Below the pieces are notes generated by a model. It saw only the letters and a program-made list of their open reading frames with translations. It searched no databases and was not told where the DNA came from. 64,000 bases of DNA from CAUTUX01 sp963545485 (GTDB taxonomy: Bacteria; Bacillota; Clostridia; Christensenellales; CAG-917), in NCBI GenBank assembly GCA_963545485.1, contig CAUUJG010000003.1, positions 1 through 64,000 of the forward strand, given 5' to 3'. Positions 1 to 8,626 of this stretch are shown here, one piece after another (within the stretch, counting starts at the first letter, position 1; each line of letters begins with the position of its first letter). The translations under genes were made by a program, and so were the position numbers.

Positions 1-46
1 AATAAAAACCTTAGAAAAAGCAAAATAAAAACCTTAGAAAAAGCAA
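1..46. repeat. Two 23-bp direct repeats upstream of a DUF4143 ATPase gene
   Basis: Two identical tandem 23-bp units, each containing ACCTTAGAAAAAGCAA, occupy 1-23 and 24-46 and end about 50 bp before the ATG at 98. The window edge cuts the array, so more copies may exist to the left. Four other intact DUF4143 ATPase genes in this window also have unrelated direct repeats just upstream, so these are probably gene-specific binding sites. That role is inference. Confidence 0.75.
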
Positions 47-97
47 AATAGAATTGATTCTAATTTTATTTCAACTATAATTTAGATATGGAGAAAC

Positions 98-1387
98 ATG
101 AATAAGCTTTACTTCGATAGAATAATTGATATGGTTCTAGAAAGAAAACTGAGCATATTTGGTGCTGTAAATATTTTAGGACCAAAATGGGTTGGAAAGA
201 CAACAACCGCCGAGATGAAGGCAAAGAGCAAGCTAAAGTTGCAGAACAATCCAGATAGGGACAGTGTTATAGAAACAATAAAGATTGCTCCAAATATTTT
301 CCTAGACGGAGAGAAACCAAGATTAATTGATGAATGGCAAGACGCTCCAAACATTTGGGATGCAGTTAGATGTTTTTGCGATGATAATCCAACTCCAGGG
401 AATTTCATATTAACTGGATCAAGTAGTGCAAAGGTTGAAACGGCACATAGCGGTATAGGAAGAATAACAAATATCGTTATGCATCCAATGAGCCTGTATG
501 AGTCAAAAAATTCAAATGGACGTGTATCATTAAAAGAATTGTTTGATGGTACTGAAATTCTAGCAGAGGGAGTGAAATCAGATTTATCGATAGATAATTT
601 GATAATGTGTGCTTGTCGTGGTGGCTGGCCATTTGCTTTACATCTAAAGAATAAAGAAGACCAACTTGAAATCGCAAAAGATTATTTCAAAGGGATATAT
701 ACTAGAGATATTTATAACATAGATAGGGTTAAAAGAAACCAGCTGGCTATGAAAACGCTACTAGAATCATACGCTAGAAATATAGCAACGCTAGCAAAGA
801 CTCAAACAATACTTGATGATATAAAAGAGAGAGTTCAAATAACAAAGCCTACTCTTGATGATTATATAGATGTACTTGAAAGACTATATATTATTGAAGA
901 TATATACGGGTGGGCACCACAAGTAAGATCTAGAAGTATTCTACGCACAGGGCGAAAGAGGATGTTTTGTGATCCATCTCTTGCTGTTGTGGGATTAAAT
1001 GCATCGCCAGATAAGTTAAGATATGACTTAAACACATTCGGCTACATATTTGAAAATCTTTGTATAAGAGATTTGAAAGTTTACTCATTAGCACTAGGGG
1101 GAGAGATTTCATATTACCACGACCAAACAGGACTTGAGGCGGATGCAGTATTGCATTTAGATGATGGCAGGTATGCATTAATTGAATTTAAATTAGGTTC
1201 ACATCAATATGAGGCTGCAGCAAAGAATTTAAATAGAATAGAGAAATTAATAATTAATCGCAATGAAGAAAGTAAAAATACGAAACTCAGTTTACCAACA
1301 TTGAAGATAATCATAACAGGATCAGAATATGGATATAGAAGAGAAGATGGGGTCTATGTTGTCCCGATTGGTTGTTTAAAGGACTAA
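98..1387 (+). CDS. AAA/DUF4143 ATPase, PD-(D/E)XK-like C-terminus
   Basis: This 429-residue protein belongs to the AAA_14/DUF4143 ATPases, which are common in gut anaerobes and have no settled function. The P-loop GPKWVGKT is at residues 28-35. A Walker B-like RLIDEWQ follows near residue 75, then a sensor-like segment FILTGSSS. The C-terminal third has the PD-(D/E)XK-like pattern of DUF4143, with LEADAVLHLDDGRY and then ALIEFKLG near residues 347-367. It ends in PIGCLKD, a tail shared with the paralogs at 20563-21879 and 47627-48895. The ATG at 98 follows GGAGAAAC. The gene is monocistronic, with paired 23-bp repeats upstream. It appears intact. A role in DNA or RNA processing, or in a toxin-like module, is only inference. 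Confidence 0.85.
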   Translation: MNKLYFDRIIDMVLERKLSIFGAVNILGPKWVGKTTTAEMKAKSKLKLQNNPDRDSVIETIKIAPNIFLDGEKPRLIDEWQDAPNIWDAVRCFCDDNPTPGNFILTGSSSAKVETAHSGIGRITNIVMHPMSLYESKNSNGRVSLKELFDGTEILAEGVKSDLSIDNLIMCACRGGWPFALHLKNKEDQLEIAKDYFKGIYTRDIYNIDRVKRNQLAMKTLLESYARNIATLAKTQTILDDIKERVQITKPTLDDYIDVLERLYIIEDIYGWAPQVRSRSILRTGRKRMFCDPSLAVVGLNASPDKLRYDLNTFGYIFENLCIRDLKVYSLALGGEISYYHDQTGLEADAVLHLDDGRYALIEFKLGSHQYEAAAKNLNRIEKLIINRNEESKNTKLSLPTLKIIITGSEYGYRREDGVYVVPIGCLKD

Positions 1388-1826
1388 TACTCTATATTTT
1401 GTTTGTTCTTTATACATATTAGAGAATTTAGCTATTGAATTAGTAAGCGATAACTTTTAAAACTTAATTATTAAGATAAAAAATGAATAGAAAAAGAATT
1501 GACACTATAGCGTGAGCTTTATTAGTTAGGGCATTCTCTTTGTTGGCAGGGTGTGGATTAGGGGAATGTAAAAAATCTAATTATAACCCTGCTATCTACT
1601 GTTTATTTGTTAAAGCCTTGAGGATAAACCCTTACTTAAATCGTATCTTTTTTCACCTTAGATGGGTAAAATCCTCCTTTATATTCATATGCTTTTTGGA
1701 ACACTTATTTTGAAATTAGCTATCCATTTATATAAAAAACTCAATTTTACACAATTTCATGACCCCATTTTTGCTGTTTTTACCAATTTTACACCTTAAT
1801 TTCTCAATTTTTTTAAAAAATACATA
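1388..1826. other. Intergenic region without a convincing gene
   Basis: About 440 bp between the DUF4143 gene and the glycerol dehydrogenase promoter. One plus-strand frame around 1518-1700 reads like a short lipoprotein start (a LLAGC-like stretch), but it has no start codon or ribosome site and soon closes. I see no RNA gene here. Confidence 0.5.
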
Positions 1827-1855
1827 TTGAATTGATCAACCTGCTTTTGTATACT
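1827..1855 (+). promoter_or_regulatory. Sigma-A-type promoter of the glycerol operon
   Basis: TTGAAT (1827-1832) and TATACT (1850-1855) are separated by 17 bp. The expected start of transcription is about 25 bp upstream of the ATG at 1884, which has a GGGGG ribosome site at 1874-1878. No clear operator was seen. Confidence 0.7.
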
Positions 1856-1883
1856 TTAGTTATTAAAACTCAAGGGGGAAAAT

Positions 1884-3014
1884 ATGAGGAAAGCTTTTAT
1901 ATGTCCATCAAAATTTGTTATGGGCGAAGGTGAACTAAACAATTTAGGTTATTTTGTTAAGTTGTATGGTAAATCCGCTTTGGTGATTGCCAACAAGGAT
2001 GATATCAAACGAGTCAGCAAGCAACTAGACTACACAATGGAAAAATACGGTGTTTCTTTTGTATATGCCGATTTTCATGGTGAATGTTCAAAACAAGAAG
2101 TTGCAAGACTTAAAGAAATAGCAAAAGAAAATAAATGTGCAACTATTATAGGGCTTGGCGGTGGAAAAGCTATTGATACTGCCAAATGTGTAAACGCTGC
2201 AAAATTAAGACTTATCATAGTTCCTACTATTGCTGCTACAGATGCTCCTACATCTCACTCAGCAGTTCTTTATACTGAAGACGGTGCATTCGATGATTAT
2301 GCATACTTCACAAGTCCAGATGTTGTATTAATTGATACTACAGTTATTGCCGCTGCACCAGTTCGTTTCCTTGTTTCTGGCATGGGAGATGCTCTATCAA
2401 CATACTTTGAAGCACGTGCAAATCAACAGTCATTTGCTAACGTAAATGCTGGATTACCTTGCGGTGCAAGAGAAAAGAAATGTGATCCTGCAAAACAGAC
2501 TTTAGCTGCTATGGCACTGGCTGATCTTTGCTATCAGACCTTACTCTCAGATGGTTTAAAAGCAAAACTTTCATGTGAAGCTAAAGTAGTAACCAAAGCA
2601 TTAGAAAATATTATTGAAACAAATATACTCTTATCTGGTCTAGGTTTTGAATCTGGCGGTCTTGCCGCTGCTCATGCTATTCACGACGGTCTTACTGTTC
2701 TTGAAGAAACTCACAAAATGACACACGGTGAAAAAGTTGCATTCGGTACAATATGTCAACTTATACTTGAAAATGCACCAGATGAAGAAATCCTTACAGT
2801 AATTAATTTCTGTAACCAAGTCGGACTTCCTGTATGTCTAAAAGATTTAGGCGTTGAAAATATCGGAGATAGAATATATCAAGTTGCTGAGAAATCATGT
2901 ATTAAAGAAGAAAGCATTCATTCAATGCCATTCCCTGTTACACCAGCAGATGTAGTTGCAGCAATCCTTGCAGCCGACAGAATGGGCAAACTTGTAAAAT
3001 ACGATGCTGAATGA
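1884..3014 (+). CDS. gldA: Glycerol dehydrogenase (NAD+)
   Basis: The 376-residue protein is a GldA-type member of the iron-containing alcohol dehydrogenase superfamily and should oxidise glycerol to dihydroxyacetone with NAD+ in the cytosol. The nucleotide-binding motif GLGGGKAIDTAK lies near residues 94-105. It is followed by PTIAATDAPTS, typical of GldA. Metal-ligand candidates are Asp in GMGDALSTYFEA near 170, His in AHAIHDGL near 253 and His in KMTHGEKVAFG near 270. The length matches the family. The ATG at 1884 has a GGGGG Shine-Dalgarno 5 nt upstream. The next gene, a dihydroxyacetone kinase, phosphorylates the product, so the two form a complete glycerol dissimilation route and are probably one operon. 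All key residues seem present. Confidence 0.95.
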   Translation: MRKAFICPSKFVMGEGELNNLGYFVKLYGKSALVIANKDDIKRVSKQLDYTMEKYGVSFVYADFHGECSKQEVARLKEIAKENKCATIIGLGGGKAIDTAKCVNAAKLRLIIVPTIAATDAPTSHSAVLYTEDGAFDDYAYFTSPDVVLIDTTVIAAAPVRFLVSGMGDALSTYFEARANQQSFANVNAGLPCGAREKKCDPAKQTLAAMALADLCYQTLLSDGLKAKLSCEAKVVTKALENIIETNILLSGLGFESGGLAAAHAIHDGLTVLEETHKMTHGEKVAFGTICQLILENAPDEEILTVINFCNQVGLPVCLKDLGVENIGDRIYQVAEKSCIKEESIHSMPFPVTPADVVAAILAADRMGKLVKYDAE

Positions 3015-3106
3015 TATCGAATAGGATACAAATATAAATATAAAAAATAAAATATGCCACTTGTACTCTATTGAGTGCCGGTGGTTTTTTTGGAGGAAAA
3101 TATATA

Positions 3107-4882
3107 ATGAAGAAAATTATCAATTCACCTGAGACTTTTGTTATTGAAATGTGTAAGGGTATAGCCAAGGCTCACCCCGAACTTGAATTTGTTGAAAAAT
3201 ACAAATTAATTAAGAAAAAGAATATTAATCCTGATAAAGTAAGTTTAATTTCAGGCGGTGGTTCAGGACATGAACCAGCACATGCTGGTTATGTTGGAAC
3301 TGGTATGCTTGACTGTGCAGTATGCGGAGATATTTTTGCATCACCTTCTCAGATCCAGGTATATAATGCAATAAAAGAATGTGCTACAGACAAGGGTGTT
3401 CTGTTGGTTATAAAGAATTACTCTGGCGATTGCATGAACTTCAATAATGCTGCAACTTTGGCAAGAGAAGAAGATGGCATTAAAGTTGATGCGGTTTATG
3501 TAACTGATGACATCGCCGTTAAAGACTCTCTATATACTGTCGGCAGGCGTGGTGTAGCTGGAACAGTTTTTGTTCACAAAATAGCTGGTGCATTAGCTGA
3601 AAAAGGTGCCAGTCTTGAAGAAGTGGTTCGGGTCGCAAATAAAGTCATTGAAAATGTAAAAACCTTTGGATTTGCATTAACTTCATGTACTCCACCGGCA
3701 AAGGGAACTCCTATTTTTGACATAAGTGATACTGATATGGAATTTGGAGTTGGAATTCATGGTGAGCCAGGAAGAAAAACCGAAAAAATTCAAAGTGCAG
3801 ACGAACTCGCAAAAAGAATTGTTGCAGACTTACTTGATGAATTAAAAAATAATAAAAGTAAGGATGTTGCTGTAATTATTAACGGTTTTGGAGCTACTCC
3901 ACTTATGGAATTATATTTACTTAATAATTCTGTAAGCAATGAACTTGAAAAAGCAAAATTAAATATTCATAAAACATTAGTTGGGAACTATATGACATCT
4001 ATTGATATGGCTGGTGCTTCTATAACCATACTTAAACTTGATGATGAGCTAAAAGAACTTCTTGATGCTCCAGTTTCAACTCCTGCTCTTTCTTGGGGAA
4101 GCATTTTAAATTCAACATCTGCTGATGTTGCGAGTGCACATGCCGCAGCAAAGAAAGCTTTAAAAGATGATAAAAAGAAATCTGCTGAACCTGTATCATA
4201 CGAGGTAAAAGGTAAACCTATCGTTTCAGAAACGATTAATACTGAAGCATTTGTGAAAATTATAGATAAAATGGCTGATGTCATTATTGAAAATGAAGTT
4301 CCATTCTGTGATGCTGATAAAATGGGCGACGGGGACTTCGGAATGAGTATTGCTAAAGGATTCAAACAACTTAAAAAAGAATGGAAAACTAGAAATAAAA
4401 TTAATATAGGTGCATTCTTAAGAAGTTGTTCAGAAATAATTATGGAATACTGTGGTGGTGCTTCTGGACCTATTTGGGGAAGTGCTTTTAGATATGCCGG
4501 GAAACAAGCTGGAGATAAAACTGAGATTTCTTTAAAAGATTTGGCAGATATTATGCAAGCGGCAAATACTGGTGTATATGAGACTGGAAAAGCTTCATTT
4601 GGTAAAGGTGCTGTTGTGGGTGACAAAACATTAGTTGATGCTTTAAAACCTTGTGCCGACGCTTTAACAGCTCAAGCTAATAACAATGCTAAATTGGCTG
4701 ATGCTCTCATATTTGGGGCAAAAGAAGCTGTAAAAGGTGCTGATAATACGAAGACATTCGCTGCAAAAGCTGGTCGTGCTGGAACAGTAGGCGAAAAATC
4801 AATCGGTTATCCGGATGCTGGAGCTTATGGTCTTGGAGTAATATTTACAGAACTAGCAAAATATATTCCAACAATAAAATAA
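3107..4882 (+). CDS. dhaK: Dihydroxyacetone kinase, fused DhaK-DhaL (ATP-dependent)
   Basis: This single polypeptide fuses the dihydroxyacetone-binding DhaK domain (about residues 1-330) to the nucleotide-binding DhaL domain (about residues 385-590). This is the ATP-dependent architecture known from Citrobacter-type enzymes. DhaK shows the GGGSGHEPAHAG signature and the GIHGEPG motif carrying the substrate-binding His. DhaL shows DADKMGDGDFG, with the Asp residues that hold Mg-ATP, and then GASGPIWG and a GRAGTVGEKSIG segment. I chose the ATG at 3107 because GGAGG sits 10 nt upstream at 3092-3096; the longer frame from a TTG at 3071 has no ribosome site. The product DHAP enters glycolysis. 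The gene lies 92 bp downstream of gldA on the same strand, so co-transcription is likely. Confidence 0.94.
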   Translation: MKKIINSPETFVIEMCKGIAKAHPELEFVEKYKLIKKKNINPDKVSLISGGGSGHEPAHAGYVGTGMLDCAVCGDIFASPSQIQVYNAIKECATDKGVLLVIKNYSGDCMNFNNAATLAREEDGIKVDAVYVTDDIAVKDSLYTVGRRGVAGTVFVHKIAGALAEKGASLEEVVRVANKVIENVKTFGFALTSCTPPAKGTPIFDISDTDMEFGVGIHGEPGRKTEKIQSADELAKRIVADLLDELKNNKSKDVAVIINGFGATPLMELYLLNNSVSNELEKAKLNIHKTLVGNYMTSIDMAGASITILKLDDELKELLDAPVSTPALSWGSILNSTSADVASAHAAAKKALKDDKKKSAEPVSYEVKGKPIVSETINTEAFVKIIDKMADVIIENEVPFCDADKMGDGDFGMSIAKGFKQLKKEWKTRNKINIGAFLRSCSEIIMEYCGGASGPIWGSAFRYAGKQAGDKTEISLKDLADIMQAANTGVYETGKASFGKGAVVGDKTLVDALKPCADALTAQANNNAKLADALIFGAKEAVKGADNTKTFAAKAGRAGTVGEKSIGYPDAGAYGLGVIFTELAKYIPTIK

Positions 4883-4897
4883 AATTCATTTTACTTG

Positions 4898-4924
4898 GAA
4901 AACATATTGTTTTAATATGTTTTC
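4898..4924 (+). terminator. AU-rich hairpin after the dihydroxyacetone kinase
   Basis: An 11-bp perfect stem (GAAAACATATT with AATATGTTTTC) closes a GTTTT loop just after the kinase stop codon. The stem is AT-rich and followed by only a mixed tract, so it is a weak intrinsic terminator at best. It separates the operon from tRNA-Ala. Confidence 0.45.
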
Positions 4925-4934
4925 TTACTCCTTT

Positions 4935-5011
4935 GGGGGTATAGCTCAGTTGGCTAGAGTACTTGACTGGCAGTCAAGGGGTCGGGGGTTCGAATCCCCC
5001 TATCTCCACCA
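4935..5011 (+). tRNA. tRNA-Ala (anticodon GGC)
   Basis: A 77-nt cloverleaf including an encoded CCA. The acceptor GGGGGTA pairs with TATCTCC and contains the G3:U70 wobble that defines alanine tRNAs. The anticodon stem CTTGA/TCAAG closes the loop CTGGCAG, giving GGC. The T arm is GGGGG-TTCGAAT-CCCCC and the discriminator is A. A degenerate dispersed repeat starts directly behind the CCA. Confidence 0.97.
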
Positions 5012-5165
5012 CCGCCAAGAAATCGCTAGTGGATAATATCAATATTAGCCCTAAAAATGCCACTGTGTGCCCTAGATTTCGTGACTTTGATGTTTATGAC
5101 TACATTATCAACGGTGAGATAGTAACCCCTTAAAGACTAAGAAATGGTTATGTGAGCAAACAAGT
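5012..5165. repeat. Dispersed intergenic repeat, copy behind tRNA-Ala
   Basis: This stretch resembles sequences at about 7190-7293, 9430-9470, 18045-18150, 32900-33035 and 47140-47265. The shared words are CGCTA..GATAATATCAATA, GCCCTAAAAATGCC, TGACTACATTATCAACGGTG and AAGAAATGGTTATGTG. One plus-strand frame is open for about 40 codons up to a stop near 5133, but other copies break that frame. A remnant of a mobile element is possible; the function is unknown. Confidence 0.6.
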
Positions 5166-5231
5166 TATAACAAATTAACCGAATTAAACTCGGTTTTCAG
5201 AGTCTGGCAAAATAATGCATATAATGGGTCC

Positions 5232-5251
5232 GAGCTTTTTGCTCTTTTTTT
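5232..5251 (+). terminator. Intrinsic terminator downstream of tRNA-Ala
   Basis: GAGC-TTTTT-GCTC followed by seven T residues. The stem is only 4 bp but may be extended by neighbouring bases. It is oriented to end plus-strand transcripts coming from the tRNA. Confidence 0.6.
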
Positions 5252-5365
5252 ACTTATCTGTTTTTGTTTTTACACACAAATCCTTACATCATCTACAAGT
5301 TTTATAGGTTTCATTTCATAGAAACTTATACCTTGCTAAGTTCAACAAACTGAAGCTTGTTTGCC

Positions 5366-5508
5366 TTATTTAGCTCTCTTGGGTTGCTTTTCTGGCAGTT
5401 CCGCATACATACCTTTCAGTAGTTCAGTAATCAAATCCATATCCTCAAATCTTTTTAATTTTTCACAAATCATATATATTAGGTTTTGAGCTTCGGCTCT
5501 TTTTTTTA
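5366..5508 (-). pseudogene. Unidentified C-terminal gene fragment
   Basis: A minus-strand frame is open for about 47 codons and ends at a TAA at 5366-5368. It reads as protein-like sequence (KLKRFEDMDLITELLKG, then MYAELPEKQPKRAK). It has no start codon or ribosome site, and the upstream part is missing. I do not recognise the family. Confidence 0.35.
5488..5508 (+). terminator. UUCG-tetraloop intrinsic terminator
   Basis: GAGC-TTCG-GCTC is followed by a run of T residues. The stable UUCG loop and T tract make a plausible plus-strand terminator, although no plus-strand gene precedes it other than tRNA-Ala. Confidence 0.55.
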
Positions 5509-5640
5509 TTTATCTATTTTTTGTTTTTACACATAATTTTTTACATAATCAATCTAACCCACTCAAATCCCAAATTTAACACCCAATTCCACAGGTATTA
5601 TTGAATCAAATCCGCTTGAACATTTGTCTGTTGTATTTGA

Positions 5641-6252
5641 TTATTTGATTAAGTCTTCAATCGTACAGTTAAACGTTCTTGCAAGTTTGTATAGCGTATC
5701 GGCTTGTGCTTTTGAAATATCCAACTTCTCTTGCTCATATGCCTTTACTGTTCTTAGAGGTACTCCACTTATATTCGCTAATTCAGTTTGGCTCAATTGC
5801 AATTTCTTTCGCCATGTCTTTAATGAGCACTCGTGTGGCATACTTTTTTGTATAAGTTCTACCGTTGCACTTTCATCCATTTCATGATATGGAAAGTAAT
5901 TGAGTAATAATTTACTACATGGGTATGCCTTGATTATCTCAGCAAACGATTTATTCAAATACCACTGTGCATAGGCAAGTACCCAACCAACCCAATATTC
6001 AGGTGATGCTAACGTGTTTTGTTCGGTTTCCTCTAGTTGTTTTCCTAATACAAGTCCAAGCAATTCATTTGCTGACTTACCTGCAATATAGATAGGATTG
6101 CCTTCTCCTATCGCTTTACTTATATATGACTTACTAAATCTTTCAGAAAACTCGTCAACCGTTAGTTTTTCTTGATAAACGGCTATCTCATACATTGAGC
6201 CAAGTTTTCTTTGAGCCATATCAAGGTAATACTCATCGTATGCGTGGATCAT
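5641..6252 (-). CDS. XRE-family HTH protein, probable antitoxin of the DUF3990 gene
   Basis: A 203-residue protein. The C-terminal 60 residues form a Cro/CI-type helix-turn-helix: LSQTELANISGVPLRTVKAYE is preceded by a WRKKLQ turn and followed by KAQADTLYKLARTFNC. The N-terminal 130 residues are unrecognised and rich in aromatic residues (WVGWVLAYAQWYL). It starts at 6252 inside the end of the DUF3990 gene (20-bp overlap), with AGGAGGG about 11 nt upstream, so the two are translationally coupled. Toxin-first order with a DNA-binding partner fits a toxin-antitoxin pair in which this protein neutralises the enzyme and represses the operon; that is inference from context and family habits. Confidence 0.75.
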   Translation of the reverse strand: MIHAYDEYYLDMAQRKLGSMYEIAVYQEKLTVDEFSERFSKSYISKAIGEGNPIYIAGKSANELLGLVLGKQLEETEQNTLASPEYWVGWVLAYAQWYLNKSFAEIIKAYPCSKLLLNYFPYHEMDESATVELIQKSMPHECSLKTWRKKLQLSQTELANISGVPLRTVKAYEQEKLDISKAQADTLYKLARTFNCTIEDLIK

Positions 6253-6916
6253 CTGGTTTTATCCCTCCTCTCAATATTTCGTTCAAGTAAAGTGAATTAG
6301 AATCGAATACTCCTCTTTTATCTGATAAGAACTCAAGTCTTGCTTTCTCGTTCCTTTGCTTACGCAGTGGATAATACACATCCGCATCCGCCATCTCATA
6401 TCCAAGAAATTTCAGACTATCAAACGCCTTTTGACTTTTGATAACGATTTGTTCTCCCAAGTTACCAAGCCTTAACGCCTCTGCTAATCTTTGGCAAGAA
6501 ATCGTATTATTCAAAAACGCTTCCGCATAAGAAAAATATGAGTCGTCCGCTCGATAACCTTTGATTACATCATAATTATCATATGGGATAGAAAAGTTCT
6601 CGATTAAGTATTTCTTTCCTACTTTTGTGATGTCATTTTTTAGAGTGAATACTCTATTTTCCAAAAGTATCGTTATCCAATGCAGAACATTGTATTTTGG
6701 ATCTGACAAATCAAGACAACTCAAACCGCTTGCATCCAACTCATATTTGTTGGCATATCCGTCTTTCCCATCTGTAACTCCCCATTCTTTTGCAAGGTCG
6801 ATATCTTCTGTACAGTAAAATCCTAGCCCGTAATCATTTCTAAGATTCCCGAATCCAAATTGAGGTTTTTCAATAATTACACTTGAACCGTGATAAATAA
6901 TATAACCCTTTTTCAT
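6233..6916 (-). CDS. DUF3990-family protein, predicted ADP-ribosyltransferase-like toxin
   Basis: About 227 residues. The N-terminus carries IIYHGSSVIIEKPQFG, then NDYGLGFYCTEDIDLAKEW, which is the hallmark of DUF3990. That family is thought to share the ADP-ribosyltransferase fold, with YHGS as the NAD-binding strand and GFYCT as a second conserved strand. The ATG at 6916 is preferred over a GTG at 6925 because GAGGTGG lies just upstream of it. A TATAAT-like box precedes the gene near 6940. It is followed, with a 20-bp overlap, by an XRE-domain gene. Members often pair with small HTH partners in Firmicutes. The target is unknown and no catalytic assignment beyond the motif is possible. Confidence 0.75.
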   Translation of the reverse strand: MKKGYIIYHGSSVIIEKPQFGFGNLRNDYGLGFYCTEDIDLAKEWGVTDGKDGYANKYELDASGLSCLDLSDPKYNVLHWITILLENRVFTLKNDITKVGKKYLIENFSIPYDNYDVIKGYRADDSYFSYAEAFLNNTISCQRLAEALRLGNLGEQIVIKSQKAFDSLKFLGYEMADADVYYPLRKQRNEKARLEFLSDKRGVFDSNSLYLNEILRGGIKPDDPRIR

Positions 6917-7029
6917 TGTTGCCACCTCGTTTCGGTTATATTATAACATCACAATGTCCCTAAATCAAAATAAATGAGTTTTGTAAGGATATACGACAGC
7001 ATCAAAAATCTATCCAAAATAACATATCA

Positions 7030-7293
7030 ATTAATGGAAAATAAAAAAGCACCTATTTCTAGATACCATAGTATTAGAGTCTTCACCATATTCTCCCAAC
7101 ATCTCAACTACACAATAACCGCACGTCTAACCCACTCAAACAGCCTAAATTAACACCCTCACCCCATATGTATTATTGAACATGCTCTACAAACCCATCG
7201 GAGTTCAATACTACCTGATAATATCAATACTAGCCCTAAAAATGCCCCACTGTGTCCTATCCTTCGTGATTTTGATGTTGATGACTACATTAT
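7030..7293. repeat. Dispersed intergenic repeat, near-complete copy with terminator-like end
   Basis: This is the longest copy of the dispersed repeat. From left to right it holds a minus-strand hairpin (TAGGTGC followed on that strand by T-rich sequence), a CTAACCCACTCAAA block near 7125, CACCCTCACCCCAT near 7155, CTACCTGATAATATCAATAC near 7210 and GATGACTACATTAT near 7280. The last block abuts the inverted repeat at 7294. Partial copies occur at 5560-5635, 9340-9475, 14440-14560, 35215-35310, 47045-47265 and 60190-60265. Confidence 0.6.
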
Positions 7294-7368
7294 AATGTGC
7301 TCCCATGTCAAGGACAATTAGCCATTTAAATTAATTAATTGATTGATTGATTGTTCATTCAAACAACC
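7294..7368. repeat. Left ~70-bp inverted repeat flanking the CtkA/HipA-like module
   Basis: Read on the minus strand it begins GGTTGTTTGAATGAACAATC and ends CATGGGAGCACATTA. A closely similar 72-bp sequence lies in the opposite orientation at 9478-9549, and a third copy lies at 59217-59275. The two at 7294 and 9478 bracket the kinase and partner genes like terminal inverted repeats. No transposase lies between them. Confidence 0.7.
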
Positions 7369-7651
7369 TTCTTATCCTAGTGGAAGACCTCCGACCAGAC
7401 TCTGAAATAAAATTTTTGTGGCAATTTATTAAGTTTTCAAATGCACACGCTGTACATTTTTGGGGGTCCTATGTGTCCATTATATCCACTTTATAGGATT
7501 TAACATATTTCAACTGTCTACTTTTTAGGCACACGCTTAAATGTGCTTATTTAACTGTCTACTCTATGTGGTACAACTTATTGTTCTATTTTCTTAAGTT
7601 TTGCACTATTGCCTAAAGTATAGTGTAAAATATTCGAATTATATAATTTAT
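7369..7651. other. Gene-free stretch with IS-end-like words
   Basis: No convincing reading frame. The words GTCCACTTTATAGG-like and CAACTGTCTACTTTTTAGG, the latter with a second AACTGTCTACT nearby, resemble ends of degraded insertion sequences in Clostridia. CCAGACTCTGAAA near 7397 is the reverse complement of TTTCAGAGTCTGG near 5205. The mobile-element origin is a guess. Confidence 0.3.
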
Positions 7652-8626
7652 TTATTCAAGACAAAAATCATCTTCTTTTTCTTTAATTCGTTCCATTGCT
7701 GGCTGTATTATATGTTGGTATCTACTTAACATTGATGCCATATAGTACGCTTTTCTTTGTTTTGTAAAAACTTCAATTCCTTTGTAGTATTCTGGTATTT
7801 CAGAAAATAACCTCTTGATTTCACCAATCCTTTCTTGAAATTTTTCTCCTACATATAAGATCGCAGCCTCTAAATCTCTATTAGCATAATTTAAAATATC
7901 TGCGTTTCTCATACTATTGCCTTTGTCGTCATGATAGCCCGCAACGCCATTAAGTACACTGCTCATCAATCTTGGTGGATCTGCCATTAAATTACTAATT
8001 TTGTTATCTGAGACTTTACTATGAAATGACGCTCCGTTGTCATAGATAGGTGCCAGAGTATATTTATCTTCTTTTTCAGAATAGATTAGTCCCCAGTTGT
8101 CGTCATTGCGATCATTATTATTTATCAATAAATCCATTACTACAACTCTCCAAAATCTTTCCTTAGCACCTGGAATCTTACTCAACACTGTATTTTCTTC
8201 TAATTGATGTGATATTTCATCTAACGTATATTCGCCAAATCTCCTCTCTTCTCCTAATCCTAAAGCCTCTTCTTTGCTGTCGTTTCTAAGCATAGTGTAA
8301 GAAACAAGTGTGTAATTCTCATCTTTCAAAAAATCCTTGCAACCGCATATTAATTTATTTCGTTTTCCATCAAAAAAAATTCCAAGTTTCACTTCTTGAA
8401 CATCAAACCCCATTATTTCATATATTTTTGATCCAATATACTCACTTAACGGTGCTGATGAATATGACATATCTATTGCAAATTTCAATTCTTTAGTGTC
8501 CTTAGGGAACTTCACCATCCAAAAATCGCCATTATATATTATCCCTCTCTTAGCCCCTGCTCTTCCGCCATACCGCATATTTCGTGAGCTCAATTCTAAA
8601 TTTGTAAAATCTACCATTTCTATCAT
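7652..8626 (-). CDS. CtkA/HipA-like Ser/Thr kinase, probable toxin
   Basis: A 324-residue protein resembling the HipA/CtkA kinase fold. The N-terminal glycine-rich region RYGGRAGAKRGIIYNGDFW is followed by WMVKFPK, whose Lys is the likely ATP-binding residue. PLSEYIGSKIYEIMGFDVQE follows, typical of HipA-like proteins. The catalytic and metal-binding segment NNNDRNDDNWGLI lies near 168-180, and LAPIYDNGASF supplies the second Asp. The ATG at 8626 overlaps the stop of the upstream partner by 4 nt (ATGA), so translation is coupled. It is flanked by ~70-bp inverted repeats. Toxin function is inferred from the family and the two-gene layout. A truncated copy is present at 61267-61377. Confidence 0.82.
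   Translation of the reverse strand: MIEMVDFTNLELSSRNMRYGGRAGAKRGIIYNGDFWMVKFPKDTKELKFAIDMSYSSAPLSEYIGSKIYEIMGFDVQEVKLGIFFDGKRNKLICGCKDFLKDENYTLVSYTMLRNDSKEEALGLGEERRFGEYTLDEISHQLEENTVLSKIPGAKERFWRVVVMDLLINNNDRNDDNWGLIYSEKEDKYTLAPIYDNGASFHSKVSDNKISNLMADPPRLMSSVLNGVAGYHDDKGNSMRNADILNYANRDLEAAILYVGEKFQERIGEIKRLFSEIPEYYKGIEVFTKQRKAYYMASMLSRYQHIIQPAMERIKEKEDDFCLE

Noticed and set aside
1518..1700. Lipoprotein-like short reading frame (LLAGC stretch)
   Set aside because: No start codon, ribosome site or promoter was found, and the frame soon meets stops in nearby registers. It may be a decayed remnant but cannot be supported.
3071..3106. Longer N-terminus for the dihydroxyacetone kinase (TTG start)
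   Set aside because: The extension lacks a ribosome site, while GGAGG at 3092-3096 fits the ATG at 3107, and the family starts at that Met.
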